Shown here piece after piece: positions 37,524-44,425 of a stretch of 44,425 nucleotides of DNA (positions are counted from its first letter, which is position 1; every line of letters begins with the position of its first letter). This DNA is from Rickettsiaceae bacterium. GTDB lineage: Bacteria; Pseudomonadota; Alphaproteobacteria; Rickettsiales; Rickettsiaceae. The notes under the pieces were generated by a model, which worked only from the letters and a program-made list of their open reading frames with translations, ran no database searches and had not been told where the DNA came from. The stretch lies in assembly GCA_023301685.1 (NCBI GenBank), contig JALZUG010000012.1:1-44425 (forward strand). The letters are read 5' to 3'. A program made the position numbers and the translations under genes.

Positions 37524-37535
37524 TATATTCTATTC

Positions 37536-39071
37536 TTAATTACCCAAAAATTCCTCAACAAACTTTGTAAGATAAGTTTTCAACTTCTCTTCAGTCTCTT
37601 CGCTCAATTGCTTTTCTTCTCGAATTGATGTCAATATGCTTTCACCTTTAAGCCTAATATCATCTATTAACTTATCCTCAAAATCACGGACTTTTGCAGC
37701 ATCAATTTTTTCTAAGTAGCCATTCACACCCGCATACAAGGATATAACTTGCTCCTCAACAACGAACGGAGAATATTGTGGTTGTTTTAAAAGCTCTGTT
37801 AATTTCTGACCATGTTTGATTAACTGCTGTGTTGACACGTCTAAATCAGATCCAAACTGAGCAAACGCCTCCATCTCTCTAAATTGCGCAAGTTCTAATT
37901 TCATCGAACCAGAAACTTTTTTAATTGCTTTAATCTGAGCAGCTGAGCCAACACGACTAACCGATATACCAACATTAACCGCCGGTCTTATACCTTTATA
38001 AAACAGCTCACTCTCAAGAAAGATTTGACCATCAGTAATGGATATCACATTTGTTGGAATATAAGCAGATACATCACCAGCTTGCGTCTCAACAATAGGT
38101 AGTGCAGTTAATGATCCACCACCTTTTTTATCTGATAATTTAGCAGCACGCTCAAGCAATCTTGAATGTAAATAAAATACATCACCAGGATAAGCTTCAC
38201 GGCCTGGAGGACGTCTAAGTAACAACGAGATCTGACGGTATGCAACAGCATGCTTACTTAAATCATCATAAATTAACAACGAATGTTTGGAATTATCTCT
38301 AAAATACTCACCAATTGCACAGCCTGTATATGGAGCTAAAAATTGTAATGGTGCTGGATCAGATGCAGTTGCAGATACAACTACTGTATATTCCATAGCA
38401 CCTGCTTCTTCAAGCTTCTTCACAATTTGAGCAACTGTGGATCTTTTCTGGCCAATCGCAACATATACACAAAATATCTTTTCCGTATCATTATCAACTA
38501 AGTGTGCTGGCTTTTGATTAATAATTGTGTCAATAGCAATAGCAGTTTTGCCCGTCTGCCTGTCACCAATAATCAATTCTCTTTGCCCTCTACCAATAGG
38601 GATCAGTGCATCAATCGCTTTAATACCAGTTTGCACAGGCTCATGAACACTTTTTCTACCGATGATACCCGGAGCTTTTACCTCCACTCGGCTATAATCT
38701 TTAGTAACAATATCTCCTTTACCATCAATCGGACGACCCAATGCATCTACAACACGCCCAACCATAGCTGGTCCAACAGGAGTTTGCAGAATATCACCAG
38801 TTCTTTTAACTTTATCTCCTTGACGAACAGAGCTATCATCACCCATAATCACAACACCAACCATGTCACTTTCAAGGTTTAAAACTAGTCCTTTGACACC
38901 TGAATCAAATTCCACCATTTCACCAGCTTGGACATTATCAATTCCATAAACTTTAGCAATCCCATCACCAACTGTAATCACATAGCCGACTTCCTGAAGC
39001 TCACCTAGCTGTTCAATGCCACCTATTTCGCGTTCTAAAATTTCTGATATTTCTGAAGGATTTAATGCCAT
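37536..39071 (-). CDS. atpA: F1F0 ATP synthase alpha subunit
   Basis: 511 residues, full length. Nucleotide-binding motif GDRQTGKT at 169-176, then [20 protein letters not shown], the [20 protein letters not shown] stretch and a [12 protein letters not shown] segment. Alpha carries the non-catalytic nucleotide sites and the arginine finger ([10 protein letters not shown]). The start is ATG with GGAG eight bases upstream. It comes 82 nt after atpH; the rest of the operon is tighter. The F0 genes (a, b, c) are not in this window, which is normal for alphaproteobacteria where the two sets are separate. Confidence 0.98.
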   Translation of the reverse strand: MALNPSEISEILEREIGGIEQLGELQEVGYVITVGDGIAKVYGIDNVQAGEMVEFDSGVKGLVLNLESDMVGVVIMGDDSSVRQGDKVKRTGDILQTPVGPAMVGRVVDALGRPIDGKGDIVTKDYSRVEVKAPGIIGRKSVHEPVQTGIKAIDALIPIGRGQRELIIGDRQTGKTAIAIDTIINQKPAHLVDNDTEKIFCVYVAIGQKRSTVAQIVKKLEEAGAMEYTVVVSATASDPAPLQFLAPYTGCAIGEYFRDNSKHSLLIYDDLSKHAVAYRQISLLLRRPPGREAYPGDVFYLHSRLLERAAKLSDKKGGGSLTALPIVETQAGDVSAYIPTNVISITDGQIFLESELFYKGIRPAVNVGISVSRVGSAAQIKAIKKVSGSMKLELAQFREMEAFAQFGSDLDVSTQQLIKHGQKLTELLKQPQYSPFVVEEQVISLYAGVNGYLEKIDAAKVRDFEDKLIDDIRLKGESILTSIREEKQLSEETEEKLKTYLTKFVEEFLGN

Positions 39072-39153
39072 TTTCTAAAGCTCCTTTTAAAAAGACAAAT
39101 TTATTACTAAACTAATGCGCTACATTTAAATACTTATAAACATTAGCACAACA

Positions 39154-39705
39154 CTACATTTTTGAATCAACTGCAATCTTTTTTATTCTATCTAGCGCAC
39201 CACTAACTGAGCAGTCGATTAAATTACAATCATATTGTATAACAGCCCCACCAATCAGCGAGGAATCTATATTTGTTTCAAGGTCTATTTTTTTACCTAG
39301 CTCTGATTCTAAAAAACCACTAATTAAATCTAATTCTTTCTTTCCAAGTCTGTATGCCGAGGAAATTTGAGCATATTTAATGTTCTTGCTCTCTGCAATA
39401 ATTTCAGAAAAATTGTCTATTATTTCAAGAATTAAAGGAAATCTAGAATTTTTAATTAAAATATGCAGAAAATTAATAGTTGTTTTTTCATATTTAAACT
39501 TTGATGCAACCAAATCTAGAATTTTCTTTTTAATTTTACTATCCACAATCGGCGAACATAGGGCCTGCATTACTTTTGAAGAGTGCGAAACAATTTGTCC
39601 CAAAACTGAAATTTGCTCTAGTACCTTACCTTCCACTTTACTCTTTTTGGCTCCAGAATATAACGCCTGAGAATAATTTTTTACAATCTTTAGATTTAAC
39701 GACAT
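39154..39705 (-). CDS. atpH: F1F0 ATP synthase delta subunit
   Basis: 183 residues. Delta/OSCP pattern: an N-terminal six-helix bundle (KIVKNYSQALYSGAKKSKVE, VLEQISVLGQIV, INFLHILIKNSRFPLILEII) and the C-terminal segment DSSLIGGAVIQYDCNLIDCS, followed by SGALDRIKKIA. It ties the alpha3beta3 head to the peripheral b stalk. It is the first gene of atpHAG-tautomerase-DC, with a possible promoter at 39760-39789 downstream of the MFS gene. Confidence 0.94.
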   Translation of the reverse strand: MSLNLKIVKNYSQALYSGAKKSKVEGKVLEQISVLGQIVSHSSKVMQALCSPIVDSKIKKKILDLVASKFKYEKTTINFLHILIKNSRFPLILEIIDNFSEIIAESKNIKYAQISSAYRLGKKELDLISGFLESELGKKIDLETNIDSSLIGGAVIQYDCNLIDCSVSGALDRIKKIAVDSKM

Positions 39706-39759
39706 TTAAAGTTTAAAAGCTATATATATTTGTAACTGAAATTGAAGATAGCAGCAAAA

Positions 39760-39789
39760 TATCTAGGAGTCACTATTTTTACTAGTCAA
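39760..39789 (-). promoter_or_regulatory. Sigma70-like promoter candidate for the atp operon
   Basis: On the minus strand TTGACT (39789-39784) and TAGATA (39765-39760) are 18 nt apart, about 55 nt before the atpH ATG, in the 112-nt gap after the MFS transporter gene. Confidence 0.33.
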
Positions 39790-39817
39790 ATTTAAAATTT
39801 TCTCCTACTAAATCCTT

Positions 39818-41074
39818 TTATGTTTCAAAAAAATTAGCATACTCCTTTTTGCTAATATAAATCAATACAAAAAACAACGAACCTAGTTGTAATAAAAAGT
39901 ACCCTAGTACCATTGAAAACATTCCTGTCCAACGCCAGATCAACATACAAACAAAAGGCGTTGTTGAAGAAAACACCATACTACCAATCGAATGAGATAA
40001 GCTGTACATTCGCATTCTTATGCCTGTTGGAAAAAGAGATTGGGTTTTTATTGCGCATGGGACCGAATAGAATGGAACTACAAATGCTAAAACTTTGTGT
40101 AATGCAAAAGAAAATACCCCTGCACCAATCATGAATTCCATAATTAAAACACAAATAATACTCAAACCAAGTGCAAAAGAAATCTGTTTTAAAGGATTAA
40201 TACGATCCGCCATGTACCCAGAAATAAAACAACCCATACCGTAAAGAGCTATTAATATAATATTACTTGAAGACGCCTGATTTATACTTATTACATCAGC
40301 AACACCTGCTGCAAACGTTCCCAAAAAAATAATTAAGAAATGATATCCACCTCCAAGCATACCATTAACCGCCATTGATAGAAAAAACTTCAATCTATTA
40401 TTAATAACTAAAGTTACTATTCCAGAACTAACCTCTGGATTCATACGAGATTTACTATTCAAGAATGTCTGGCTTTCTTTTAAATACCTTCGCAACACTA
40501 TGACAATCATTCCTAGAAATCCACCAAGCACAAAATTCAAACGCCATGCAGACTCAAGCCCTTCTATACTAATTGCAATATGATACATAGCTGAAGCTAA
40601 GATTACCCCCAGCTGCGATGAAAAAGAAACTATACCAATAGCAAAATTTCGTCTTTTTTTACCAATTTTCTCCGCAACAAATATTTTAATAGCATCAATT
40701 TCGCCAGCTAAGCTCATTAAAAACATCATGCGACACAAAGTAAGCAGAGCAATGGCCCCCCACCCCCAAGAATTAAAGCTAGGTATTAATGCTATTGCAC
40801 TTGTAGATATAGCTGCAATGATTGTAGCTATTTTTACGCTTGCAACCCGGCTGACTCTATCCCCTATCTTACCAAATAGCACCGAACCCAATGGCCTAGC
40901 TACTACAGCTAAACTAAAAACTGCAAAAAATAGCAACATTTGATCACTGTCATCTGCTCCTGGCATAAATGTCTTTGAAATAACAGAAGCTGATAGCCCA
41001 AACAAGGCATAATCATAGTATCTAACTATGGTTGCTAAGATAGCAATAATATAGGAGCTATATTCTCTATACAT
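39818..41074 (-). CDS. MFS transporter, ProP-like metabolite:H+ symporter
   Basis: 418 residues with about 12 hydrophobic helices. The opening IVRYYDYALFGLSASVISKT and the loop GSVLFGKIGDRVSRVASVKI (MFS motif A between helices 2 and 3) match the metabolite:H+ symporter branch that includes ProP. That branch is greatly expanded in Rickettsiales. It probably imports an osmolyte, amino acid or other host metabolite with protons; the substrate cannot be read from sequence. The gene diverges from ruvA (83-nt spacer) and precedes atpH by 112 nt. Confidence 0.88.
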   Translation of the reverse strand: MYREYSSYIIAILATIVRYYDYALFGLSASVISKTFMPGADDSDQMLLFFAVFSLAVVARPLGSVLFGKIGDRVSRVASVKIATIIAAISTSAIALIPSFNSWGWGAIALLTLCRMMFLMSLAGEIDAIKIFVAEKIGKKRRNFAIGIVSFSSQLGVILASAMYHIAISIEGLESAWRLNFVLGGFLGMIVIVLRRYLKESQTFLNSKSRMNPEVSSGIVTLVINNRLKFFLSMAVNGMLGGGYHFLIIFLGTFAAGVADVISINQASSSNIILIALYGMGCFISGYMADRINPLKQISFALGLSIICVLIMEFMIGAGVFSFALHKVLAFVVPFYSVPCAIKTQSLFPTGIRMRMYSLSHSIGSMVFSSTTPFVCMLIWRWTGMFSMVLGYFLLQLGSLFFVLIYISKKEYANFFET

Positions 41075-41157
41075 TTATAATTTTTTTAGATTTAATTGCG
41101 TAATTTTTGTCTGGCTGATAGTATAACTATGAATTTCGAAGCGCAACCAGAAATATT

Positions 41158-41760
41158 ATGATCGGCAAACTTAAAGGCAAAATTGAATCAAGCGAGGATG
41201 GACAAATAATAATTGACATTGGTGGAGTCGGTTATCTAGCATTCTGTTCAGGAAAAACACTTAGCAAACTAACTCTTGGTGAATACGCTGAACTCCTAAT
41301 TGAAACGCATGTACGAGAAGATCATATTCACCTTTATGGCTTCTATAACGCAGAAGAAAAAAATACTTTTAATATTCTGCAATCTGTTAAAGGAGTTGGA
41401 ACCAGGATGTCTCTAGCAATTCTTAGCGAATTAACACCCGAAGAAATTCAACTTGCTCTATCCGCACAAGATAAGGTTGTATTTAATAATGTTTCAGGTG
41501 TTGGAAAAAAACTTGCAGAAAGAATAATAACTGAGCTCAAAGATAAATTTATAACTACTACATCTGGAATAACACCCACAAAAACCGGTGCAATTTCAGT
41601 AGATAGCACAAATGATAATATGCATGATGCAGTTGCCGCTTTAGTTAGTCTTGGTATTGGTAAATCTGATGCACAAATTCGCATAAACTCTATATTGAGT
41701 GAATCACCTGATATTTCAATTAATGACTTAATTAAACTTGGTTTAAAAAACTCAAACTAA
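41158..41760 (+). CDS. ruvA: Holliday junction branch migration protein RuvA
   Basis: 200 residues, normal length. Domain I opens MIGKLKGKIESSEDGQIIID. Domain II has two helix-hairpin-helix motifs (LQSVKGVGTRMSLAILSEL and NNVSGVGKKLAERIITELKD). Domain III at the C-terminus (DAVAALVSLGIGKSDAQIRI) contacts RuvB. RuvA tetramers clamp the four-way junction and load RuvB. The gene is followed by ruvB with a 9-nt gap. ruvC, often upstream, is not here. Confidence 0.97.
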   Translation: MIGKLKGKIESSEDGQIIIDIGGVGYLAFCSGKTLSKLTLGEYAELLIETHVREDHIHLYGFYNAEEKNTFNILQSVKGVGTRMSLAILSELTPEEIQLALSAQDKVVFNNVSGVGKKLAERIITELKDKFITTTSGITPTKTGAISVDSTNDNMHDAVAALVSLGIGKSDAQIRINSILSESPDISINDLIKLGLKNSN

Positions 41761-41769
41761 TATATTTTT

Positions 41770-42807
41770 ATGGCAAAAGAACTCTTAGATGGCAATGAAA
41801 TTGAAACAGATATAGATTTTTCACTGCGCCCTAACTATTTATTAGATTTTGTAGGTCAAGAACATATTAAATCAAATTTAAATGTCTTTATTCAAGCAGC
41901 AAGCAATAGGAATGAAGCGCTAGATCACACTCTATTTTATGGCCCACCAGGACTTGGAAAAACATCTCTTGCACATATAGTGGCCAAAGAAATGAGAGTG
42001 AATTTTAAAGCAACTTCTGGCCCAACATTATCGAAAGCTGCGGATCTTGCCGCAATACTTACAAATCTACAAGAAAATGACGTACTCTTTATTGATGAGA
42101 TTCATAGGCTAAATACTAATATTGAAGAAGTACTCTACCCTGCAATGGAAGATTTCTACCTAGATATAATAATTGGCGAAGGTCCAGCAGCTCGATCAGT
42201 TAGAATTGATATACCTAAATTTACGTTAATTGGCGCAACTACTAGACTTGGATTACTAAGCAACCCATTAAGAGATAGATTTGGCATTCCACTTAGATTA
42301 AATTTTTATAATACGGAAGAGCTAATCAAGGTACTAAACCGCGCTGCTGAACTACTAAACACTCAAATTTCTCAAAAAGGAGCAGAAGAAATAGCAAAAC
42401 GCTCAAGAGGAACACCTAGAATCGCCCTACGCCTCCTGAAAAGAGTGCGCGACTTCGCCTCCGTCGAAAATAAAAACGAAATTGATGAGAAAATAGCGGA
42501 TAGCGCTCTAAATCGTTTAGAAGTAGATAAGGCAGGACTTGATAGCAATGATTATAGATATTTAAAATTTATTTCAGATAATTATAATGGCGGACCGGTT
42601 GGGGTCGAAACAATTGCAGCCGCGCTATCTGAACAAAGAGATGCAATTGAAGAAGCTATTGAGCCTTACTTGATACAAATAGGTCTTCTACAGAGAACTC
42701 CGCGCGGCAGAGTTATAACAGATAATGCATTCTCTCACCTAGGCCTACCCACACCAAACAGAACAACACGTAAGCAGACAAGTCTTTTTACTGAAATCGA
42801 AGATTAG
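41770..42807 (+). CDS. ruvB: Holliday junction branch migration ATPase RuvB
   Basis: 345 residues. The AAA+ motifs are Walker [10 protein letters not shown] (58-66), Walker B FIDEIHR (107-113), sensor 1 [20 protein letters not shown] with the arginine finger, and sensor 2 [16 protein letters not shown]. The C-terminal winged helix includes [20 protein letters not shown] and [11 protein letters not shown]. Hexameric RuvB pumps DNA through the RuvA-bound junction during recombinational repair. It is co-transcribed with ruvA, 9 nt apart. Confidence 0.98.
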   Translation: MAKELLDGNEIETDIDFSLRPNYLLDFVGQEHIKSNLNVFIQAASNRNEALDHTLFYGPPGLGKTSLAHIVAKEMRVNFKATSGPTLSKAADLAAILTNLQENDVLFIDEIHRLNTNIEEVLYPAMEDFYLDIIIGEGPAARSVRIDIPKFTLIGATTRLGLLSNPLRDRFGIPLRLNFYNTEELIKVLNRAAELLNTQISQKGAEEIAKRSRGTPRIALRLLKRVRDFASVENKNEIDEKIADSALNRLEVDKAGLDSNDYRYLKFISDNYNGGPVGVETIAAALSEQRDAIEEAIEPYLIQIGLLQRTPRGRVITDNAFSHLGLPTPNRTTRKQTSLFTEIED

Positions 42808-42851
42808 TAGCGCTTAAGGATTACAGATACAACGAATTACACGGTCTTGAG

Positions 42852-43154
42852 TTAATTATGCTTTGAAAAATCCATCTTTCCACAAGCATACCAAAATGAT
42901 TTTGTAGCTTCTTGCAAGAGTTTGTCCGCATCTAAGATTAATTCTTTTTTTACTTTCTGATACTCCCCACCTTTATCAAACAAATGGAATGCTTCATCTT
43001 GGATCATCCCAAACTTTATCCCTTCTTTAAAAATTGAGATGCGACCGGCCCTATCTTTCATAACCACTACATCAGACATAGGCAGTAATATCTCTGCTAT
43101 TAGCTCTTCTAATGCATTGCCTTCTTGTTTTTTTCCTTCTCTACCTTTTCTCAT
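42852..43154 (-). CDS. Small TfoX/Sxy N-domain-like protein (100 aa)
   Basis: 100 residues from ATG 43154; a TTG five codons upstream is the alternative. A basic N-terminus (MRKGREGKKQEGNALEE) is followed by ISIFKEGIKFGMIQDEAFHL and FDKGGEYQKVKK, ending LLQEATKSFWYACGKMDF. The order 'IfkegikFGmi-dea-yLfd ... l-eat-s-wyA' resembles the TfoX N-terminal domain, which in some bacteria affects competence or transcription but mostly has no known role. The match is by eye and the start of the usual domain is poorly conserved. It converges with ruvB and diverges from the aminotransferase gene. Confidence 0.55.
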   Translation of the reverse strand: MRKGREGKKQEGNALEELIAEILLPMSDVVVMKDRAGRISIFKEGIKFGMIQDEAFHLFDKGGEYQKVKKELILDADKLLQEATKSFWYACGKMDFSKHN

Positions 43155-43192
43155 ATACTCATATCTCAATCATAAACATTAAATAATTAATT

Positions 43193-43217
43193 AGTGATAT
43201 AAAAATTAAGTATCACT
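43193..43217. repeat. Inverted repeat in a divergent promoter region
   Basis: agtgata (43193-43199) and tatcact (43211-43217) are perfect 7-bp arms with an 11-nt AT-rich spacer, giving an 18-nt centre-to-centre distance. It lies between the divergent TfoX-like and aminotransferase genes and could be a repressor site. Confidence 0.35.
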
Positions 43218-43399
43218 TTAAATTACTCAGCATCAATAAATTAAAAACGAAGTGCTTACTATATAAAGCATTAATTCAACCTATAGTTGATTTTATTAAC
43301 ATTGAGTTGTAAATATGTCTACAAAAAATAGAGGATTGAATATAAGTGCGAGATGAGTTACTTTATTACATAAATTATACAAATAGACTAAGCGTAGAA

Positions 43400-44425
43400 A
43401 TGACATTCAACTCAAATAGCAATATACAAAATTTTCATACAATAGAAAGGCTTCCACCTTATGTTTTTGCAGAGGTCAACAAACTGAAAGCCGAAGCAAG
43501 AAAACAAGGAAAGGATATCATAGATTTTGGAATGGGAAATCCAGATGCACCTACTCCTCCTCATATCGTAGAAAAATTGATAGAGTCTATTAACAATCCA
43601 AAAACTCATGGATATTCTGTCTCAAGAGGAATTCTTGGTCTCAGGAAGGCACAAAGTGCATATTATAAAAGAAGATTTGGCGTTGATTTAGACACCGACT
43701 CAGAAATAGTTGCAACTCTTGGATCAAAAGAAGGGTTTGCAAGCACAGTAAAAGCTATTACAAAGCCCGGGGATACAATACTTGTACCAAGCCCAAGCTA
43801 TCCTATACATACTTTTGGGTTTATTATAGCTGAAGCATCAGTTAGAACCGTACCAAACAATGCAAACCAAACAACATTAGTACAGCAAATAAAAGAAGAG
43901 ATTGAAAATTGCTCACCAAAGCCAACTTCTATTGTCTTAAATTACCCATGTAACCCGACTGCCGAGACAGTTTCACTCGATTTTTACGAAGAAATAGTCA
44001 GCTTATGTAAGCATTATGGAGTTTATATTCTATCGGATTTGGCATATTGCGAAATATATTTCAACGACTCTCCTCCTCCTTCTATATTGCAAGTAAAAGG
44101 AGCAAAAGATATAGCGGTAGAGTTCACATCCGTTAGTAAAACATACTCTATGGCTGGCTGGAGAATTGGCTTTGCCTGCGGAAATAAAAAGCTAATCCAT
44201 GCTCTTACTAGAATAAAATCATATCTTGATTATGGAGCTTTTACTCCAATTCAAATTGCAGCAACAGCTGCATTAAATGGTCCTGATGACTGTATAATAG
44301 AAGCAAGGCAAAGATACAAAGATAGAAGAGATACATTGGTAAGTGGACTAAAAGATGCAGGATGGGATATAGCATCCCCTGAAGCTACAATGTTTGCCTG
44401 GGCACAAATCCCAGAAAAATACAGA
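43400..44425 (+). CDS. PLP-dependent aminotransferase, class I/II fold (AlaC-like; partial, 3' end outside window)
   Basis: 342 codons are present to the right edge with no stop. The opening IERLPPYVFAEVNKLKAEAR and IIDFGMGNPDAPTPPHIVEK match an alphaproteobacterial aminotransferase group variously labelled alanine, aspartate or LL-diaminopimelate aminotransferase. Cofactor residues are in place: NYPCNPTAE (Asn185), LSDLAYCEIYF (Asp213, Tyr216), and the Schiff-base Lys247 in SVSKTYSMAGWRIGF with Arg255 at the phosphate. The start chosen is ATG 43400, giving a short lead before the conserved part. An in-frame GTG at 43346 has GAGG 11 nt upstream and would add 18 residues. Donor and acceptor amino acids cannot be fixed from this. 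Confidence 0.9.
   Translation, partial: MTFNSNSNIQNFHTIERLPPYVFAEVNKLKAEARKQGKDIIDFGMGNPDAPTPPHIVEKLIESINNPKTHGYSVSRGILGLRKAQSAYYKRRFGVDLDTDSEIVATLGSKEGFASTVKAITKPGDTILVPSPSYPIHTFGFIIAEASVRTVPNNANQTTLVQQIKEEIENCSPKPTSIVLNYPCNPTAETVSLDFYEEIVSLCKHYGVYILSDLAYCEIYFNDSPPPSILQVKGAKDIAVEFTSVSKTYSMAGWRIGFACGNKKLIHALTRIKSYLDYGAFTPIQIAATAALNGPDDCIIEARQRYKDRRDTLVSGLKDAGWDIASPEATMFAWAQIPEKYR

Noticed and set aside
38502-38882. 126-codon plus-strand frame opposite atpA
   Set aside because: Composition is Asn/Thr/Ser-rich without domain character, and it lies wholly inside the conserved atpA gene.
43206-43221. CtrA-like box TTAA-N8-TTAA upstream of the aminotransferase
   Set aside because: The spacer is 8 nt instead of the 7 required for the CtrA consensus, and TTAA pairs are expected by chance in such AT-rich DNA.

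Overview
The window looks like a chromosomal piece of an AT-rich, host-dependent alphaproteobacterium of the order Rickettsiales. The evidence is an ATP/ADP translocase of the energy-parasite type, a Rickettsia-like 481-residue isocitrate dehydrogenase, a ChpT phosphotransferase of the CtrA relay, an ankyrin-repeat protein, a large NB-ARC/TPR protein, several ProP/DAACS/TAXI-type uptake proteins, and short 'gattgcc...caatgac' dispersed repeats. A family-level placement (for example Midichloriaceae versus Rickettsiaceae) cannot be made from the sequence alone. No rRNA, tRNA, CRISPR array, prophage or insertion sequence was recognised.

Layout. 1-5700 (minus strand): a sodium/solute-symporter-like protein fused to a histidine kinase (cut by the window edge), icd, and the ATP/ADP translocase tlc with a 23-bp inverted repeat at its 3' end. 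5756-6167 holds a small unknown gene that may be a frameshifted remnant. 6249-12920 (minus) is a tight operon pdhA-pdhB-pdhC-lpdA-chpT-fumC, with gaps of 8-19 nt, a TTGACA promoter and a hairpin terminator. 13271-13783 holds two small convergent unknown genes. 13784-14295 is repeat-bearing spacer. 14296-17859 (minus) is pccB-pccA. 18063-21006 holds an ankyrin protein diverging from uvrD/pcrA. 21149-24808 (minus) holds a 59-codon ORF and a LuxR-HTH/TM/NB-ARC/TPR protein. 25132-28048 (minus) is bamA-skp. 28272-30491 (plus) is nusB-rlmE-pagL-like-histidine phosphatase, the last gene lacking a canonical start codon. 30536-39705 (minus) runs atpH-atpA-atpG-tautomerase-atpD-atpC-queD-cutA, followed by a DAACS transporter, TAXI binding protein, Usp protein and unknown secreted protein. 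The rest is a ProP-type MFS transporter, ruvA-ruvB, a small TfoX-like protein, and an aminotransferase cut by the window end.

How the genes fit together. The metabolic set (pyruvate dehydrogenase, isocitrate dehydrogenase, fumarase, propionyl-CoA carboxylase, F1-ATPase) describes an organism that oxidises pyruvate, amino acids and odd-chain or propionyl units through the TCA cycle, and also imports host ATP through Tlc. Envelope genes (BamA, Skp, PagL-like) and importers fit an intracellular Gram-negative cell. The most unusual items are the HTH-TM-NB-ARC-TPR protein with a palindrome over its -35 box, the symporter-kinase fusion, chpT inside the pdh operon, the AUA-started phosphatase, the tautomerase inside the atp operon, and the substrate-site changes in the DAACS transporter.
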